Source: Paludibacter sp. 47-17 | GTDB lineage: Bacteria > Bacteroidota > Bacteroidia > Bacteroidales > Paludibacteraceae | Assembly (NCBI GenBank): GCA_001898935.1 | Contig: MKVT01000020.1 | Location: forward strand, 124,001-188,000 | Direction: 5' to 3' | Length of the DNA stretch: 64,000 bases | Shown here: in pieces, positions 1 through 8,793 of the stretch | Layout of the letters: each line of letters opens with the position of its first letter | Numbering within the stretch: the stretch's first letter is position 1 | Program-made: the position numbers and the translations under genes | The notes under the pieces: model-generated | Seen by the model: only the letters and a program-made list of their open reading frames with translations | The model's database searches: none | What the model was told of the DNA's origin: nothing

Positions 1-81
1 GATGGGCCTTGTACGGTAAAACCGGCCGGAGGAAGGAAAAAGGTATTGGATACCAGGTCTTTGAGCGAAATAAAATTTTAA
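1..81 (+). CDS. C-terminal end of an upstream gene (partial)
   Basis: Frame 1 is open from the window edge to a TAA at 79-81 (26 codons, ending LSEIKF). The codons look like those of the neighbouring genes and the stop lies 80 bases before the GH43 start, as expected of a preceding gene in the same cluster. Frame 3 is also open (to 149), but that frame would overlap the GH43 start. Too little is present to name a family. Confidence 0.4.
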   Translation, partial: DGPCTVKPAGGRKKVLDTRSLSEIKF

Positions 82-160
82 AAAACACCTTTATTGAAGC
101 TTCTTTTTTCGAATTCATCATTCGGAACATGGACTTCGTATGCATTTAATTCAGCAAGTT

Positions 161-1798
161 ATGAAGATAGTACTTTATTTAATGATAGGGACGGTGACCT
201 ATATTCAGGCATCGGTGTGGAGTCCGGATACGGGCAAAGGAAGTTATCGCAATCCCATATTGCATGCCGATTATTCCGATCCGGATGTAGTAGCGGTAGG
301 CGATGATTTTTACATGACCGCTTCGAGTTTCAATTGTATACCCGGTTTGCCGATACTGCATTCAACCGATCTGGTTAATTGGAAATTAGTGAATCATGCT
401 CTGAAAAAGCAGGAGCCTCTTGACTTTTTCAATATACCTCAACACGGTAAGGGAGTGTGGGCTCCTTGTATCCGGTACCATCAAGGGGAGTTTTATATTT
501 ACTGGGGCGATCCCGACTTTGGAATTTACCTTACAAAAACTACGGATCCGATGGCCGATTGGTCGGAACCGATGTTGGTGAAAGCCGGCAAAGGGCTTAT
601 CGATCCTACTCCCTTGTGGGATGACGATGGCAAGGTGTATCTCGCCTATGCCTATGCCGGTTCGCGATCGGGGATTAATTCGGTGGTAGTCGTTGCCGAA
701 ATGAACAGCGAAGGAACCCGGGTGCTCTCCGGTCCGGTGCTGGTGTTCGACGGTAACGATGGCGTCAACCATACGATCGAAGGCCCTAAGTTTTACAAAC
801 GAAATGGTTACTATTACATCCTGGCACCGGCAGGAGGGGTGGAATATGGCTGGCAACTGGCTTTGCGCTCGCGTTCGGTCTATGGTCCCTACGAAGCACG
901 AAAGGTAATGCATCAGGGTGAAACCTCCATCAATGGCCCACATCAGGGAGGATGGGTAGAAACTGTTTTTGGTGAATCGTGGTTTGTCCACTTTCAACAC
1001 AAGGATGCTTACGGTCGGATCATTCATTTGAATCCCATGACCTGGGTCAACGATTGGCCGGTGATTGGTGTCGATGCCGATGGCGATGGGTGCGGCGAGC
1101 CTGTTGCCGAATTTCGCAAGCCGCAGGTGAATCGCAATTCGGAACCTGTTGCTCCGTCCGAAAGCGATGAGTTCGATAGTCGTACGCAGGGTTTGGAATG
1201 GCAATGGCATGCCAATTACCACGAGTTTTTCGGGTTTCCTACTGAATCCGGCTACATGCGCATTTTAGCGCATCGCTTGAGTTCCGGTTGTATCAATTAT
1301 TGGGAAGTGCCGAATCTGTACCTCCGGAAATTTCCTGCCGAGGAATTCGGGGCAACCACCCGAATCCGGTTTACTGCCAAAGAAGAGGGCGATCGGGGCG
1401 GCATCATCGTGATGGGTTGGGACTACAGCCATCTCTCGCTGGTTAAAAAGGGCGACCGACTGGTGCTCGAACAGGCCATCTGCATGGATGCGGAGCAGGG
1501 AAATCCCGAACGTACGATCGAAGTGGCGACCCTGAAGTTTGACGAAGTCTATAAGGTGGGTTCGTATAATTACCTCAAGGATATTTATTTACGGGTTGAA
1601 GTGGCGAAGGGTGGCAGTTGCCGGTTTAGTTATAGTGAAGATGGGGTTAAGTATATTGCTGTCGGAGAGAAGTTTAAAGCCCGTCAGGGGAAATGGATAG
1701 GTGCAAAAGTGGGATTGTTTGCCGTGCAGCCGGCCGGAAAAAACATGCGTGGCTGGATCGATGCCGATTGGTTTCGCATAACAGCGCTGCAAAAATAA
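161..1798 (+). CDS. Exported glycoside hydrolase family 43 (beta-xylosidase / arabinofuranosidase type)
   Basis: Likely removes xylose or arabinose residues from hemicellulose in the periplasm or at the surface. I start at ATG 161 because it gives a signal peptide (MKIVLYLMIGTVTYIQA); an in-frame ATG at 140 would add seven residues. Numbered from 161, the five-bladed propeller domain covers about 28-325 and shows the GH43 triad: D40 in SDPDV (base), D148 in LIDPTP (pKa modulator) and E207 in IEGPKF (acid). After a linker, residues about 340-545 form a concanavalin-like C-terminal domain as in GH43 beta-xylosidases. It precedes a sugar MFS transporter and a GH88 enzyme on the same strand, so it belongs to a carbohydrate-utilisation cluster that continues to the left. 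The family is clear; the exact substrate cannot be read from the sequence. Confidence 0.9.
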   Translation: MKIVLYLMIGTVTYIQASVWSPDTGKGSYRNPILHADYSDPDVVAVGDDFYMTASSFNCIPGLPILHSTDLVNWKLVNHALKKQEPLDFFNIPQHGKGVWAPCIRYHQGEFYIYWGDPDFGIYLTKTTDPMADWSEPMLVKAGKGLIDPTPLWDDDGKVYLAYAYAGSRSGINSVVVVAEMNSEGTRVLSGPVLVFDGNDGVNHTIEGPKFYKRNGYYYILAPAGGVEYGWQLALRSRSVYGPYEARKVMHQGETSINGPHQGGWVETVFGESWFVHFQHKDAYGRIIHLNPMTWVNDWPVIGVDADGDGCGEPVAEFRKPQVNRNSEPVAPSESDEFDSRTQGLEWQWHANYHEFFGFPTESGYMRILAHRLSSGCINYWEVPNLYLRKFPAEEFGATTRIRFTAKEEGDRGGIIVMGWDYSHLSLVKKGDRLVLEQAICMDAEQGNPERTIEVATLKFDEVYKVGSYNYLKDIYLRVEVAKGGSCRFSYSEDGVKYIAVGEKFKARQGKWIGAKVGLFAVQPAGKNMRGWIDADWFRITALQK

Positions 1799-1820
1799 TA
1801 GGGGCACATTCAGTAAAGCC

Positions 1821-1836
1821 ATACGTTCAAACGTAT
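1821..1836. promoter_or_regulatory. Palindrome in the GH43-MFS gap, possible operator
   Basis: ATACGTT and AACGTAT are perfect inverted 7-base arms around a 2-base centre, in the 65-base gap before the MFS gene (ATG 1864). Size and symmetry fit a dimeric repressor of the LacI or GntR type. No TAnnTTTG element is obvious next to it, so an operator role is inference. Confidence 0.4.
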
Positions 1837-1863
1837 ACAATACAGTAGCGTAAACAGTAGAAT

Positions 1864-3042
1864 ATGACAACGTATAAAAATAAAGGGTTGATACCTGTGC
1901 TTTTTGGATTTTTCGTGATGGGATTTTGCGATATTGTCGGCATCTCGTCCGATTATGCACGCGAAGCATTCGGGTGGTCGAATACCATGGCAGGTTTTAT
2001 TCCGTCGATGGTGTTTGTTTGGTTTTTATTTTTGGGGATACCTGTTGGGGTGTTGATGAACCGGTGGGGACGTAAAAATACCGTACTCCTGAGTATGGCT
2101 ATAACTGTGGTGGGGATGGCAATCCCGTTGATTCATTACAACAGCATCAGCACGATGGCAGCATATGCTTTGCTGGGAATCGGTAATGCCATTCTGCAGG
2201 TGTCGCTTAATCCGCTGCTCAATAATGTAGTAGACGATAAAAAATTGCTGACCAGTAGTCTGACTGCAGGGCAGGTAGTAAAGGCTATTTCGTCGCTGGC
2301 GGGTCCGCAGTTAGTGCTTTGGTCCGTTCAGTTTTTCGGTGATGGCGATAATCAGCTGTGGTACTATAGTTTTCCGTTACTGGGCGCAATCACGCTTATT
2401 TCCGGGATTTGGTTGATGGCAGTGCCCATTCCCCGTGAAAGTACGGCCGATTCAGGTTCCGGACGAAAAGCAGTGGCCGATACCTTTGCCTTGTTGAAGG
2501 ATAAAAAGATTGCTTTGCTTTTTGCCGGGATTTTCTTTGTTGTGGGAGTCGATGTAGCTACAAATTTTATAAGTTCAAAGCTAATGATTAACCGTTTCGG
2601 ATGGGATACGGCGGATGCAATTATCGCACCTCAGATTTATTTTTTCAGCCGTACGGTGGGGGCATTGTTGGGAGCTTACCTGATGACTAAAGTTCGTGAA
2701 GAACTCTATTTTAAGCTCAATATAGTTGCTGCTGCCGGAGCTTTGCTGGTGCTTGCATCCGCTGAGTCGGTAACCGTCAATCTGATGGCAATTGGTGCGG
2801 TTGGTTTCCTGGCTTCCTGTATCTTTCCCATCATTTATTCGACAGCAGTACAAACCCGGCCCGAAAAGGCAAATCTGATTTCGGGCTTGATGATTACCGC
2901 GGTGGCTGGTGGCGGTGCGGTAACTCCGCTGATTGGTGCTGCCACCGATAGCGTAGGCATTGGTGGTGGAATCGGAGTGATTTTAGCCTGTGTGCTTTAT
3001 TTAACCTTTTGTGCCTTTGCTGTAACAACTAAGAAATTATAA
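1864..3042 (+). CDS. MFS sugar transporter, FucP-like (FHS family)
   Basis: Polytopic inner-membrane protein of 392 residues with about 12 hydrophobic segments. It has the major-facilitator loop motif after helix 2 (GVLMNRWGRKNTVL) and a second half restarting near residue 210 after a short polar loop. The N-terminus (LIPVLFGFFVMGFCDIVG) resembles Bacteroidota fucose/glucose/galactose permease relatives. It probably imports the monosaccharide or disaccharide released by the flanking GH43 and GH88 enzymes by proton symport. The GH88 gene starts 4 bases after its stop, so the two are almost certainly cotranscribed. Substrate unknown. Confidence 0.85.
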   Translation: MTTYKNKGLIPVLFGFFVMGFCDIVGISSDYAREAFGWSNTMAGFIPSMVFVWFLFLGIPVGVLMNRWGRKNTVLLSMAITVVGMAIPLIHYNSISTMAAYALLGIGNAILQVSLNPLLNNVVDDKKLLTSSLTAGQVVKAISSLAGPQLVLWSVQFFGDGDNQLWYYSFPLLGAITLISGIWLMAVPIPRESTADSGSGRKAVADTFALLKDKKIALLFAGIFFVVGVDVATNFISSKLMINRFGWDTADAIIAPQIYFFSRTVGALLGAYLMTKVREELYFKLNIVAAAGALLVLASAESVTVNLMAIGAVGFLASCIFPIIYSTAVQTRPEKANLISGLMITAVAGGGAVTPLIGAATDSVGIGGGIGVILACVLYLTFCAFAVTTKKL

Positions 3043-3046
3043 TATA

Positions 3047-4231
3047 ATGAAGAAATTACTTTTAGGATGTATTGCACTGATGGGAATGGGGTGCAGCGGA
3101 AATTTTGTAAACGATGCCTTGGAGTATTGTACCACCCAAACCGAACGATCGCTTAACGAACTTCGGCAGTCGGGAAGTATTGATTATACCCGGATGCCGA
3201 GAAATATAGCTAATACTTCAACTGAATGGCATACCCGAAAAGCGACCAAGGAAGAATGGACTGCCGGATTTTGGCCGGGTGTGTTGTGGTATGCCTACGA
3301 AGCTTCGGGCAATGAAAATATTCGTGCAGAAGCCGAGAAGTTTTCTGCATCACTGGAGTTTCTATCGCGTACGCCTGCCTACGACCACGACCTTGGATTT
3401 CTCGTTTTTTGCAGCTATGGAAACGGATACCGGCTGACCGGAAATTCTGCCTATAAAAAAATAATTCTCGATACCGCCGATACGTTGGCTACCTTGTTTA
3501 ATCCTAAAGTAGGTACTATATTGTCGTGGCCGAGAGAAGTGCAGCCCCGGAACTGGCCGCACAATACCATTATCGACAATATGATCAACCTGGAAATGAT
3601 GTTTTGGGCGGCTAAAAACGGTCCCAATAAAACCTTGTACGATATGGCAGTGTCGCATGCCGATGTCACCATGCGTCATCAGTTTAAACCCGATTTTTCG
3701 TGCTATCATGTAGCGGTTTACGACACGGTTACAGGTAATTTTATAAAAGGACAAACGCATCAGGGATATGCCGATGAATCGATGTGGGCACGCGGCCAGG
3801 CATGGGCAATTTATGGCTACACCATTTGCTACCGCGAAACCAACGATCCGAAATACCTCGATTTTGTACAAAAAATTACAGATGCTTACCTTAATCGATT
3901 ACCTGCCGATCTGATACCTTACTGGGATTTCGACGATCCGGCCATTCCGGATGCACCGCGCGATGCATCGGCTGCCGCAGTGGTGGCTTCGGCCCTGCTC
4001 GAATTGTCGGAATGCATGAACTCGCCTAAGGGTCGGTTTTATTTCGATCAAGCAGAGCATATGCTACGTTCGTTAAGCTCGGCCAGCTATCAAAGCAGGG
4101 ATGCACGTCCTTCTTTCCTCGATCATTCTACGGGGCACTGGCCGGCTGGTTCCGAAATCGATGCATCTATTATTTATGCGGATTATTACTATATCGAAGC
4201 GTTGTTGAAACTAAAACGCTTGAAAGGCTAG
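3047..4231 (+). CDS. GH88 unsaturated glucuronyl hydrolase, lipoprotein
   Basis: Family 88 enzymes hydrate and cleave the 4,5-unsaturated uronic acid left at the non-reducing end of oligosaccharides by polysaccharide lyases. The 394-residue protein begins with a lipoprotein signal (cysteine 16 in MGMGC) and then an (alpha/alpha)6-barrel sequence. The two catalytic aspartates known in the family correspond to D115 in YDHDLGF and D177 in IIDNMIN. Conserved blocks such as TAGFWPG, DESMWARGQAW and PRDASAAAV are present. With GH43 and the MFS transporter it suggests an acidic, xylose- or arabinose-decorated polysaccharide as the cluster substrate. Its stop is followed by a hairpin shared with the convergent gene. 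Confidence 0.9.
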   Translation: MKKLLLGCIALMGMGCSGNFVNDALEYCTTQTERSLNELRQSGSIDYTRMPRNIANTSTEWHTRKATKEEWTAGFWPGVLWYAYEASGNENIRAEAEKFSASLEFLSRTPAYDHDLGFLVFCSYGNGYRLTGNSAYKKIILDTADTLATLFNPKVGTILSWPREVQPRNWPHNTIIDNMINLEMMFWAAKNGPNKTLYDMAVSHADVTMRHQFKPDFSCYHVAVYDTVTGNFIKGQTHQGYADESMWARGQAWAIYGYTICYRETNDPKYLDFVQKITDAYLNRLPADLIPYWDFDDPAIPDAPRDASAAAVVASALLELSECMNSPKGRFYFDQAEHMLRSLSSASYQSRDARPSFLDHSTGHWPAGSEIDASIIYADYYYIEALLKLKRLKG

Positions 4232-4258
4232 CGGGTTCGTGATGTGTAAGATACAAAA

Positions 4259-4289
4259 AGAAGCTGCCTTTAGGATATCGGCAGCTTCT
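4259..4289. terminator. Bidirectional terminator between convergent genes
   Basis: AGAAGCTGCC and GGCAGCTTCT form a 10-base stem. Read on the minus strand the stem is followed by CTTTTTG, so it terminates the 4295-5584 gene best. On the plus strand the T-tract after GH88 is poor. Confidence 0.7.
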
Positions 4290-4294
4290 CTTGT

Positions 4295-5584
4295 TCATTG
4301 GTTAGCGCTCAGGTTAAATTTCTCTATTTTCAGTACATTGTTTTTATCTTTTGTCAAGGCATAAATACTGCCTTTGTGGAACCGGAAAGCCGATGGCGTG
4401 ATGCGGAGCTGGTAGCCTTCGGCGGTGAACCGGCTGGTACCTATCTTTTTGCCCTGATTGCTGAAAGTGTATACATCAAACTGGTTACTCCCTTTTTCGC
4501 GGGTAAAGCGGAACAACAGCAGGTTGTCGTCGGAATCGATGATGAGTTCCGAAAATCCGGGCAGCTGATCGGGGTAGTTGGCCGGGTCGCGGAATTTGCT
4601 TAACTGCTGACGGTACTGTGCCAGGTAATGATTCCAGTATTCCTTGTGCTGCGCGATGCTCTCTGCATCTTTTTCGAGTTTTTTCAGGTGTTCGAGGGCT
4701 TTCTGATAGTATTCTTCCCGATCTTCGGCCGTGATTTTTTCGGCTGTTAACTCGGTGGTAAATTGGCTGATGATCTTTCCATTGGGATCGTAGGTGATAA
4801 TTTCGCCGGTGGCCGGGTTGGCCGTAACTAAGTTGCCGCTTTTGTTCACCTCCATGCGAAGGCGGTAGAACGAGGGATCGGTCATGGGTAGACTGGTGGT
4901 GATCCAGTTGCCGATTCGTTGTTCTTTACCGTTTTCGTCTTTGTAGAAGTAGGGGTCGATCACGATCTTTTTTTGCGTGGCATAGGGCTGCAATTCCGAA
5001 CGGATTATTTTTTCTTTTCCATCGGCTACATTTAAAAGCGCAACCATGATACGAGCTTGCGAACCTTTGTAGGGCACATAGCCTAAAACGGCGATTTTGC
5101 CTCCTTTGAGCGGTACGCTGTGCAGAGGCATATAGCTCAACTTCAGTGTTTTAAACCAGTTGCCTTTGAGGTCGAAAAAGTGCATGCGCCCGTCGACAGC
5201 CGTAGTATACACATACTTTCCATCCATAATGCCCTGTACCGAAGGCATATAAATGAAATCGGCCTGACTCTTCCCGCCTTTTTTGCCGAAATCGCCTGAA
5301 TACCTGCCCTGCGGATCGAAACGCGAAAGGGCATGACGGGTACGGTGACTTACAAACAGCGAACCATCGGGTGCCACAACCAGACTCTTGTTTTCGCCGG
5401 TACTGCCACCGTTGTCTTTGTGCTCGTAGTCGTGAAAAATGGCCGGCCAGTCGGCGTTGGCTGCATAGGCCGGATCGGGTGTGAGCCTTATTTCGTTCGA
5501 TTTGTAAAGATCGGCCAGCGATTGAGCATTGAGCGCCGGTGCTAAGAATGCAACGATCAGCAAAGTGAATTGAATACGTTTCAT
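4295..5584 (-). CDS. Exported six-bladed propeller-like protein
   Basis: A 429-residue protein with a Sec signal peptide (cleavage likely after ALNAQ, about residue 21). The body is a series of beta-propeller-like strands in the style of NHL or BF3164-type proteins, for example LVVAPDGSLFVSH, YVYTTAVDGRMHFFD and LVTANPATGEIITYD. A highly charged helical insertion at about 275-335 (EDREEYYQKALEHLKKLEKD) interrupts the blades. No catalytic motif is visible. It stands alone between the GH88 gene, convergent, and the sigma/anti-sigma operon on the same strand with a 114-base gap. A periplasmic sensing or binding role is possible but unproven. Confidence 0.65.
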   Translation of the reverse strand: MKRIQFTLLIVAFLAPALNAQSLADLYKSNEIRLTPDPAYAANADWPAIFHDYEHKDNGGSTGENKSLVVAPDGSLFVSHRTRHALSRFDPQGRYSGDFGKKGGKSQADFIYMPSVQGIMDGKYVYTTAVDGRMHFFDLKGNWFKTLKLSYMPLHSVPLKGGKIAVLGYVPYKGSQARIMVALLNVADGKEKIIRSELQPYATQKKIVIDPYFYKDENGKEQRIGNWITTSLPMTDPSFYRLRMEVNKSGNLVTANPATGEIITYDPNGKIISQFTTELTAEKITAEDREEYYQKALEHLKKLEKDAESIAQHKEYWNHYLAQYRQQLSKFRDPANYPDQLPGFSELIIDSDDNLLLFRFTREKGSNQFDVYTFSNQGKKIGTSRFTAEGYQLRITPSAFRFHKGSIYALTKDKNNVLKIEKFNLSANQ

Positions 5585-5698
5585 ACAAGTTGATTTTAAA
5601 TTTCGTTTGACGGTAGTATAGTTCCAATTTTACAGGTCAGTGTAATTAATCGAGAAGGGAATGGATAGGGTGACGGCTGTTGGGAGGATGCCGGCGGA

Positions 5699-6148
5699 TC
5701 AATGGATTTCGAATTCTACGATCTCGCCCTCCTGATTGGTTGCAGTGGTCACTATCACCCGTTCCTGAAATGCAGCATTAGCATCCATATCGCTGAGCGA
5801 CTGATACATCAACAGTTCGTCGTGCGATGGTTGGTAGGTTTTTTCGGGGTGAAGGAGCAGCTGGACAATGCAAAATGCAGGTATCGCTACTGCGGCAATT
5901 TTGAGCCAAAGCGGAAAGCGGCGGGTTGCGGGTGCCTCGTTCACCGGTACAAATTCAGGGATTTCTACTTCTTCTGTCGTCAGCGCTTTTTTGATAGCCA
6001 GCGCCCATGCCTGTTGCTGCTGTACTTTGTCGCGGCACTCCTCACAGCCGTTGAGGTGTTCGTGAACCTGCTCCCGCCGAATTGTGCTCAATTCTCCGTC
6101 GATCCATTGCTGAATCACGTCCTCATTCAAACACGTCAATTCCTTCAT
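5699..6148 (-). CDS. Zinc-binding anti-sigma factor
   Basis: Membrane anti-sigma factor of the ZAS type, 149 residues from ATG 6148; the longer reading uses a TTG nine bases earlier. The cytoplasmic N-terminus has the zinc motif H31-x3-C35-x2-C38 (HLNGCEEC). A single transmembrane helix lies at about 79-99, followed by a periplasmic tail of some 50 residues with no recognised domain. Its start overlaps the end of the sigma factor gene by 26 bases, implying translational coupling and binding of that sigma factor. What signal releases the sigma factor cannot be seen here. Confidence 0.85.
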   Translation of the reverse strand: MKELTCLNEDVIQQWIDGELSTIRREQVHEHLNGCEECRDKVQQQQAWALAIKKALTTEEVEIPEFVPVNEAPATRRFPLWLKIAAVAIPAFCIVQLLLHPEKTYQPSHDELLMYQSLSDMDANAAFQERVIVTTATNQEGEIVEFEIH

Positions 6149-6620
6149 CTTGTGCAATTTTTTTAAATTTCTGAATAGCCCTCGAAAGCAGTTTGCCTAC
6201 CGAACTAAGCCCGATGGAGCCGATTTCGGCCATTTCCCTGTACGACAAACCATCGGCATACAGCACCAGCAACAGCCGGTCGCGCTCCTCCAGTTTCATC
6301 AATGCACGGTCGATCTGCCTTTTCCTGTCGCTCCTTTCCAGCAATTGTTCGGCGCCGGCCTTCTCGCTTACGTGCATCGCCTCCTCCATTGCCAGATGCT
6401 TCCTGGTTCTCGAAAGGTGGTTGATTGCCCCGTGTGTTGCCACCCGGTAGAGCCAGGTTTTCGGGTACTCGATCCGCTCGCCGGCCTGTAATTGCAGGTA
6501 CAGCTTTACAAACACCTCCTGTACCAGGTCCTTCACCGCATCGCCATCGCCCACCATGCGTGTCACGAGTCCGTGCACCATCGCATAATTAGCTTGATAG
6601 AGAGTGTTGAAGTGTTTCAC
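6123..6620 (-). CDS. ECF-type RNA polymerase sigma factor
   Basis: Extracytoplasmic-function sigma-70 factor, 165 residues, starting at GTG 6620 (VKHFNTLYQ, the usual length for the family). Region 2 includes VKDLVQEVFVKLYLQL at about 29-44, with the core-binding and -10 recognition helices. Region 4 is a helix-turn-helix at about 112-152 (LYADGLSYREMAEIGSIGLS). The next gene is its overlapping anti-sigma factor. No SusC-type receptor follows, so it is not the usual nutrient-uptake FecI arrangement. The unit may respond to envelope or redox stress, which is inference only. Confidence 0.9.
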   Translation of the reverse strand: MKHFNTLYQANYAMVHGLVTRMVGDGDAVKDLVQEVFVKLYLQLQAGERIEYPKTWLYRVATHGAINHLSRTRKHLAMEEAMHVSEKAGAEQLLERSDRKRQIDRALMKLEERDRLLLVLYADGLSYREMAEIGSIGLSSVGKLLSRAIQKFKKIAQDEGIDVFE

Positions 6621-6685
6621 GTAATAGGGTGTTTACAGAAATAGACACAGGAGGGTGCCGGATTGTGACAAAAGCAGAAAAAAAA

Positions 6686-7414
6686 TTACAACTTCTTATA
6701 TACCTCCTCAAACGGAACACGGAACCGCTCTCCCCAGATGCCTTTATTTCCATCGCGGTAGCCACACGATACGATCATATTGATTTCGGCGGCGGCAGGC
6801 AGCCGCAGCAGTTTTTTTACCCTTCGGCTGTCGAATCCTTCGAGCGGACAGGTATCGTATCCCTCGTTGGCCATGGCTATCATAAAGGTTTGGGCTGCCA
6901 GCGCGCAGCTTTTGTGTAGTACCGTCCGCTGGTCGGCTTCGGAACTGTTGGTAAACATGGGACGGAACAAACTCACTGTGCCCGTCAACAACTTGCGGAA
7001 CAAGCCCAGTACGCCGAAAAAGCGGGCATACAAAAAGGGGATGGCCCGGTTGTAGTAGATTTCACGCCCTTTGATTCGCCGTACGTGACTTTCGGCCGGG
7101 CTGTTGCGGGCTATGTTGCCGCGTTCAAATGCGATGATCTGCTTCGACCTCCGCCGGTGCAGGTCCTGCCGGGTAACAAACACTACCAACTGATTGGCGG
7201 TGGATACGGCCGGTTGCGAAAGCGAAGCATGGGCCATTTGGCCGATCAACGTCTTGTCGGTGATGTGGTAAAACTCCCATAATTGCATGTTGGAACTGTT
7301 GGGTGCCAGGGTGGCCAACTCGATACAGTGACGTACTTTTTCGGTGTCCAGTTCTTTGTCGGTGATATACCTGCGCACCGAGCGCCGGAAATTTAAAACT
7401 TCTTCGAGGTTCAT
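6686..7414 (-). CDS. Nitroreductase-family FMN oxidoreductase
   Basis: A 242-residue flavoprotein of the NADH oxidase/nitroreductase fold. The N-terminal FRRSVRRY (about 9-16) is the FMN-phosphate binding arginine cluster, and LAPNSSNMQLWEF (about 36-48) is the family NPSS-like loop. The C-terminal half has the SCGYRD segment typical of the family. A stretch at about 110-155 is longer and more basic than in small nitroreductases. The start overlaps the stop of the upstream AraC regulator as ATGA, so the two are cotranscribed and the regulator may control it. Substrate unknown: quinones, nitroaromatics or enones are possible. Confidence 0.8.
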   Translation of the reverse strand: MNLEEVLNFRRSVRRYITDKELDTEKVRHCIELATLAPNSSNMQLWEFYHITDKTLIGQMAHASLSQPAVSTANQLVVFVTRQDLHRRRSKQIIAFERGNIARNSPAESHVRRIKGREIYYNRAIPFLYARFFGVLGLFRKLLTGTVSLFRPMFTNSSEADQRTVLHKSCALAAQTFMIAMANEGYDTCPLEGFDSRRVKKLLRLPAAAEINMIVSCGYRDGNKGIWGERFRVPFEEVYKKL

Positions 7415-8559
7415 ATGGTTTGTTTTATTGATTCTTTTTCTTCGTCCACTGTTATTCCTTCCCTCCTGAAATATTCCGAAGGTGTCGCGCCGGTGAATAA
7501 ACGGAAATTACGCAAAGCGGTGCTGCGCGACCGAAATCCTGCCTCAAAAAATGCTTCCTGAAAATTAGTTGTTTTGCCCGATTCGATCTGCAGGATGAAA
7601 TCTTCGGTCCGAAGACGATTGATATAGTAAGTATAGCTTTCGTATCCGCTTTCGTGCAGGGCCTGGGCCAGGCTGGTACGATTGGTGAATATCTCCGAAG
7701 CTAGGATGTTGAGGGTTAAGTCGGGATTCCTCCAGGCTTTGTTGGTATGCATGTGCGACTCTAACCGCCGGATCACGACAGAGTCTTTTTTATCAACGAT
7801 GGTGTTCGTAGGAATCGATACGCTCATGCTTTGAATATCCGGCCGGTGCTGTGCCGGTGGTGTCGCCATGTTGCGGGTCGACGGGACGATAATCCGGTCG
7901 AACAGTTCCATGTATACGATATACAGACTACACCCTACGCTAATGTAATAATAAATAATGTTGAAAACCGGATGGTTGAATAGCAGTACGAGTAAATAGG
8001 CCAGAACATTCAACGAAAGGGTAGCAACGTATTTTTTTACCCAGATATGATCCGAATTTTGATAGAGCCGGGTGCGATGGATGAAAAAAACGAGGACGCC
8101 GGGTATGAAAATAAAAAGGGCAAGCACTAACCGGAACCAAACTTCAAACCGGCCGGCAAAAGCCAGCATTTCTAACAACGACCCGAAAGCGGTATACCGT
8201 ATTCCGGCCCATTCGGTAATCAGGTACACGGCTACCAATACTAACCAGTAACTGTACAGCTTTACTACCCGCCATCGGTTCAGCCATCCCGGAGCTATTA
8301 CTTCAATCGGGTACAGGATATATCCCAGTACCATGAAATTGGCCTGTAATAATAGCTTTGCCGATACTACCAGCTCGGGAATGTTACCGTTTAATAAAGC
8401 AAAAAAACGAGTGCTGTAATTCACTACCGAAAAAAGAACGATGACCGCCAGTATTACCCTCGATCGGTTACCGTCGTTGCGGCGCGAAAATAGTAATAAA
8501 GAGGCCAGTAAGCACACTAAGGCGCCGGCGAAGACGGTTGCTATGTAAAGGGTATGCAT
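7411..8559 (-). CDS. Membrane-anchored AraC-family regulator
   Basis: I choose ATG 8559 (MHTLYIATV, 382 residues); the longer frame begins at TTG 8580. The N-terminal half contains about seven hydrophobic helices (roughly 2-25, 35-55, 66-86, 100-122, 140-162, 180-200 and 205-222). The C-terminal 110 residues carry the double helix-turn-helix of AraC regulators (LNILASEIFTNRTSLAQAL and FQEAFFEAGFRSRSTALRNF). A 7TM sensor fused directly to an AraC domain is common in Bacteroidota. Its four-base overlap with the nitroreductase gene suggests the pair forms one stress or metabolite response unit. Ligand unknown. Confidence 0.85.
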   Translation of the reverse strand: MHTLYIATVFAGALVCLLASLLLFSRRNDGNRSRVILAVIVLFSVVNYSTRFFALLNGNIPELVVSAKLLLQANFMVLGYILYPIEVIAPGWLNRWRVVKLYSYWLVLVAVYLITEWAGIRYTAFGSLLEMLAFAGRFEVWFRLVLALFIFIPGVLVFFIHRTRLYQNSDHIWVKKYVATLSLNVLAYLLVLLFNHPVFNIIYYYISVGCSLYIVYMELFDRIIVPSTRNMATPPAQHRPDIQSMSVSIPTNTIVDKKDSVVIRRLESHMHTNKAWRNPDLTLNILASEIFTNRTSLAQALHESGYESYTYYINRLRTEDFILQIESGKTTNFQEAFFEAGFRSRSTALRNFRLFTGATPSEYFRREGITVDEEKESIKQTI

Positions 8560-8732
8560 TGAAGGGGTTTGTAATCGCAAAAATACATTTTTATACTATA
8601 TGATGTTTTATCCCGGATCGTGTTTTTTTGTAAAATTAGTTAAGATCCGGCCATTGGTCGCTGAGAGTGAAAATTTGTAAAATTGAGACGCCGGTTTTGT
8701 AGATATGAAACCTCTTTTGATCGTTTTTCGCC

Positions 8733-8740
8733 TACTTTTG
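8733..8740 (+). promoter_or_regulatory. -7 element TACTTTTG of the phosphoesterase gene
   Basis: TACTTTTG matches TAnnTTTG and lies 53 bases before ATG 8794 in the 234-base divergent gap. No TTG sits at the expected 19-20 base distance upstream. Confidence 0.55.
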
Positions 8741-8793
8741 CGGCTGCCGTGAGCGACTTCGATACTAACTACTATCCATAAATTTGTTCGATC

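Noticed and set aside
6123-6620. FecI/FecR-type nutrient-uptake regulator pair
   Set aside because: The anti-sigma protein has a ZAS zinc motif and a short tail, and no SusC/SusD-like receptor follows.
8683-8740. PhoB-box array before the metallophosphoesterase
   Set aside because: In the right phase the 8-mers read TTGAGACG, GTTTTGTA, ATGAAACC and TTTGATCG; only two resemble the motif, so membership in the phosphate regulon is not supported by sequence.
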